The position numbers and the translations under genes were made by a program. Of a stretch of 32,193 bases of DNA, positions 30,536 through 32,193 are shown piece by piece. The number at the start of each line of letters is the position of its first letter. The stretch's first letter is position 1. The notes below the pieces were generated by a model. The model did not search any database, had not been told where the DNA came from, and worked only from the letters and a program-made list of their open reading frames with translations. This DNA is from DATBAK01 sp038240075 (GTDB taxonomy: Bacteria > Actinomycetota > Acidimicrobiia > IMCC26256 > PALSA-610), in contig JBBSEC010000049.1 of NCBI GenBank assembly GCA_038240075.1, forward strand, positions 1-32,193, read 5' to 3'.

Positions 30536-31507
30536 CTACGGGACGATGACGACCTTGCCGACGATGCGGCGCTCGGCGAGGTCGGTCAAGACCCGGCCCG
30601 CCGCGTCAAGGGGGAACGCCTGGGGCTCAACCGGGCGCAGCTCACCGCGACCCGCGAGCGCGAACAACTCCAGGTCGAGCGCGGCGTTCTCTTCGGGGTT
30701 CTTCATCGCCCAGCCACCCCAGTCGACACCGACGACCGTGCGGTTGTTCAGCAACACCTGGTTGAGCGGCAGCGTGGGAATCGTTCCCGACGCGAAACCG
30801 ATCACGAGGTAGCGGCCTCCGGAGCGGAGAGCACGGAGCGCGGGCTCGGCGTGCGCGCCACCGACGATGTCGACGACGACGTCGACACCGCCGTCGGAGA
30901 GCTCACGCGCCCGGGTCTTGAGATCCTCGGTCTCGTACGCGATCGACGCGAACGCGCCCTGCGCCTCGGCGCTCGCGAGCTTCTCCTGCGTCGAGGCGGC
31001 CGCGATCGCGCGCAGACCGAGGACGCGTGCGAGGTCGACCGTCGCGAGACCGATGCCACCACCCGAGCCGAGGACGAGCATGGTCTCGCCCGCGCGCACT
31101 GCCGTTCGACGCGTGAAGGCGAAGAGCATCGTCGCGTAGCTCTGCACGAACGTGGCCGCCTGCCCGAAGGTCATCGAGTCAGGAACCGCGCGCAGCGCCG
31201 GCACTCCGATCGCAACCTGGTCGGCGAACCCGTTCATCCCACAGGTTGCCGCGACCCGGTCGCCGAGAGACCAGCCCGACACGCCGTCACCGAGCGCCAC
31301 GATCTCGCCGGCGATCTCGGTCCCGGGCGTGAACGGCGGCGTCATCTTGATCTGGTACTTGCCCATCACGAGCAGCGCGTCGACGAAGTTGACGCCGGCC
31401 GCGCGGACGGCCACGACGACCTGCCCCGGACGCGGCTGCGGCGCGCCGACCATCTCGACTTCGAGCTTGTCCGGCGATCCGATCTCGCGACACACGACCC
31501 TGCGCAT
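30536..31507 (-). CDS. zinc-independent MDR-family NADPH:quinone oxidoreductase
   Basis: 323 residues from ATG 31507; the frame stays open upstream, but that part is antisense to the GlnD gene. GroES-like domain (1-130) with VVVAVRAAGVNFVDALLVMGKYQ and FTPGTEIAGEIVALGDGVSGWSLGDRVAA, lacking the zinc ligands of alcohol dehydrogenases. Rossmann domain: MLVLGSGGGIGLATVDLARVLG (nucleotide loop), and DVVVDIVGG, followed by a basic/hydrophobic GGRYLVIGFASG. This pattern is that of Qor/Zta1-like reductases, which reduce quinones or enones with NADPH. It lies 29 bases after glnD on the same strand and so could be co-transcribed with it, without an evident link in function. Confidence 0.9.
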   Translation of the reverse strand: MRRVVCREIGSPDKLEVEMVGAPQPRPGQVVVAVRAAGVNFVDALLVMGKYQIKMTPPFTPGTEIAGEIVALGDGVSGWSLGDRVAATCGMNGFADQVAIGVPALRAVPDSMTFGQAATFVQSYATMLFAFTRRTAVRAGETMLVLGSGGGIGLATVDLARVLGLRAIAAASTQEKLASAEAQGAFASIAYETEDLKTRARELSDGGVDVVVDIVGGAHAEPALRALRSGGRYLVIGFASGTIPTLPLNQVLLNNRTVVGVDWGGWAMKNPEENAALDLELFALAGRGELRPVEPQAFPLDAAGRVLTDLAERRIVGKVVIVP

Positions 31508-31536
31508 GGCGCGGATGTTACGAGCTACTCGCCGAC

Positions 31537-32193
31537 TCAGTCGCCGAGGTGATGGAGGATCGCCCGCTCGATCTCGGCGGCGGTCTCGGGATCGGTGATC
31601 TTCACGCCGCGGCGATCGAGCACGTAGAAGGCGTCGACCACCGCGACGCCGAGCGTCTGCACCCGCGCCGAGCGAATGTCGACATCGAGCTCGGCGAGCG
31701 CGCGGGTGATGCGGTAGAGCACACCGATCCCGTCGGCGGCGGTCACGTCGATGACCGTCGCCGCCTGCGACGCCGCGTTGTCGAACCGCACCGTCGCGGT
31801 CGGCGGGCGCCACGCGGCGCGCTGGCGACCGGCGTAGGCCCGCGCGCGGTCGGCGACCCGGGCCTGGAGCGCGAGCCGCCCGTCGAGCGCGCGCAGCAGA
31901 TCGCGCTCGACCCGGTCCCACGGCGCCGCGTCGCGCACGCGGTCGAAGACGCGGAACTCCGCCAGCGCGCGCCCGTCGTCGCTCGAGTAGGCCGCTGCCG
32001 ACACGACGTCGAGGCCGTGGAGCGCGAGCACGCCCGAGACCTTGCTGAAGATGCCCGGCCGGTCGTCGGTCATGACCGTGAGCACGTCACCGCGCCCCTC
32101 GATGAGATCACCGGGCTCCGCGAGGCGCGCGAGCTGCGACGGGGTAGGGAACTCGGATACCACGATCCCCTCGGGTTCGCCGCCTTCGAGCAC
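31537..32193 (-). CDS. glnD: [protein-PII] uridylyltransferase, C-terminal ACT-ACT part
   Basis: 218 codons are visible; the gene continues beyond the right edge, so no start can be named here and a GTG at the edge is coincidental. The visible part holds two ACT domains: LTVMTDDRPGIFSKVSGVLALHGLDVVSAAAYSS (about 38-72) and VIDVTAADGIGVLYRITRALAELDVDIRSARVQTLG followed by VVDAFYVLDRRG (about 148-195). This arrangement, with a hydrophilic linker containing WDRVERDLLRALDGR, is the glutamine-sensing C-terminus of GlnD, which uridylylates or adenylylates PII proteins. The nucleotidyltransferase and HD domains lie outside the window. The next gene on the same strand is a quinone reductase. Confidence 0.85.
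   Translation of the reverse strand: MLEGGEPEGIVVSEFPTPSQLARLAEPGDLIEGRGDVLTVMTDDRPGIFSKVSGVLALHGLDVVSAAAYSSDDGRALAEFRVFDRVRDAAPWDRVERDLLRALDGRLALQARVADRARAYAGRQRAAWRPPTATVRFDNAASQAATVIDVTAADGIGVLYRITRALAELDVDIRSARVQTLGVAVVDAFYVLDRRGVKITDPETAAEIERAILHHLGD

Overview
The window is high-GC (roughly two thirds or more G+C by eye), densely packed bacterial chromosome. Many genes start with GTG, and one probably starts with TTG. A WhiB-like iron-sulfur regulator, a GAF-ANTAR regulator, a 13E12-type DUF222/HNH protein, a PPOX-fold F420/FMN-type protein and a protein with GYWLVASDGG repeats together point to an Actinomycetota genome, plausibly an Acidimicrobiia-like lineage (inference; no marker gene is complete enough to place it). 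I see no rRNA, tRNA, CRISPR array, insertion sequence, phage module or integration site. No gene-free stretch exceeds 300 bases; the longest are about 255-280 bases, at 454-708, 4002-4278 and 20420-20664.

Layout. 1-453 is the 3' end of a 13E12/HNH protein. 709-1476 is a RIO-type kinase. 1473-7265 is a signalling block: a PAS-PAS-PAS-GGDEF-EAL protein with a degenerate GGDEF site on the minus strand; then, divergently, a GAF-ANTAR regulator, a PAS-GGDEF-EAL protein with intact motifs, and a WhiB-like regulator whose ATG overlaps the preceding stop (ATGA). 7469-8707 is a CaiB/BaiF-family CoA-transferase homologue. 8804-11248 is a large FtsX-type ABC permease with no ATPase in view.

11279-16299 is a transport block. 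A TetR repressor, a DHA2-type MFS exporter and a DMT-family permease lie on the minus strand; a second DHA2-type MFS exporter diverges from them. The short TetR/MFS gap holds an operator-like palindrome overlapping promoter-like -10 hexamers. 16319-16840 is a DinB-superfamily protein whose start lies inside a perfect 26-bp palindrome. 16854-18980 is a minus-strand pair, a cyclase-family hydrolase followed by a nitronate monooxygenase-like flavoenzyme.

19070-24258 holds two secreted proteins, a beta-helix protein (minus) and a PQQ-like beta-propeller protein with six C-terminal 42-residue repeats (plus). Between them is a PadR regulator translationally coupled to a short-chain dehydrogenase. 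24282-27424 holds a small coiled-coil basic protein of unknown role, a class C beta-lactamase-fold esterase and a lipoprotein lipase. 27450-32193 holds a CLC chloride channel-like protein behind an SDR, a PPOX-fold protein, a VOC-fold dioxygenase-like protein, a zinc-independent quinone oxidoreductase, and the C-terminal ACT-ACT part of GlnD (PII uridylyltransferase), which runs off the right edge.

Most of this is ordinary chromosomal content and I found no clear new defence or mobile system. The parts most worth a second look are the c-di-GMP/ANTAR/WhiB block, with an inverted repeat at a predicted promoter; the 26-bp palindrome at the DinB start; the channel-like signature of the CLC protein; the CoA-transferase homologue lacking the usual catalytic Asp; and the propeller-plus-repeat secreted protein.
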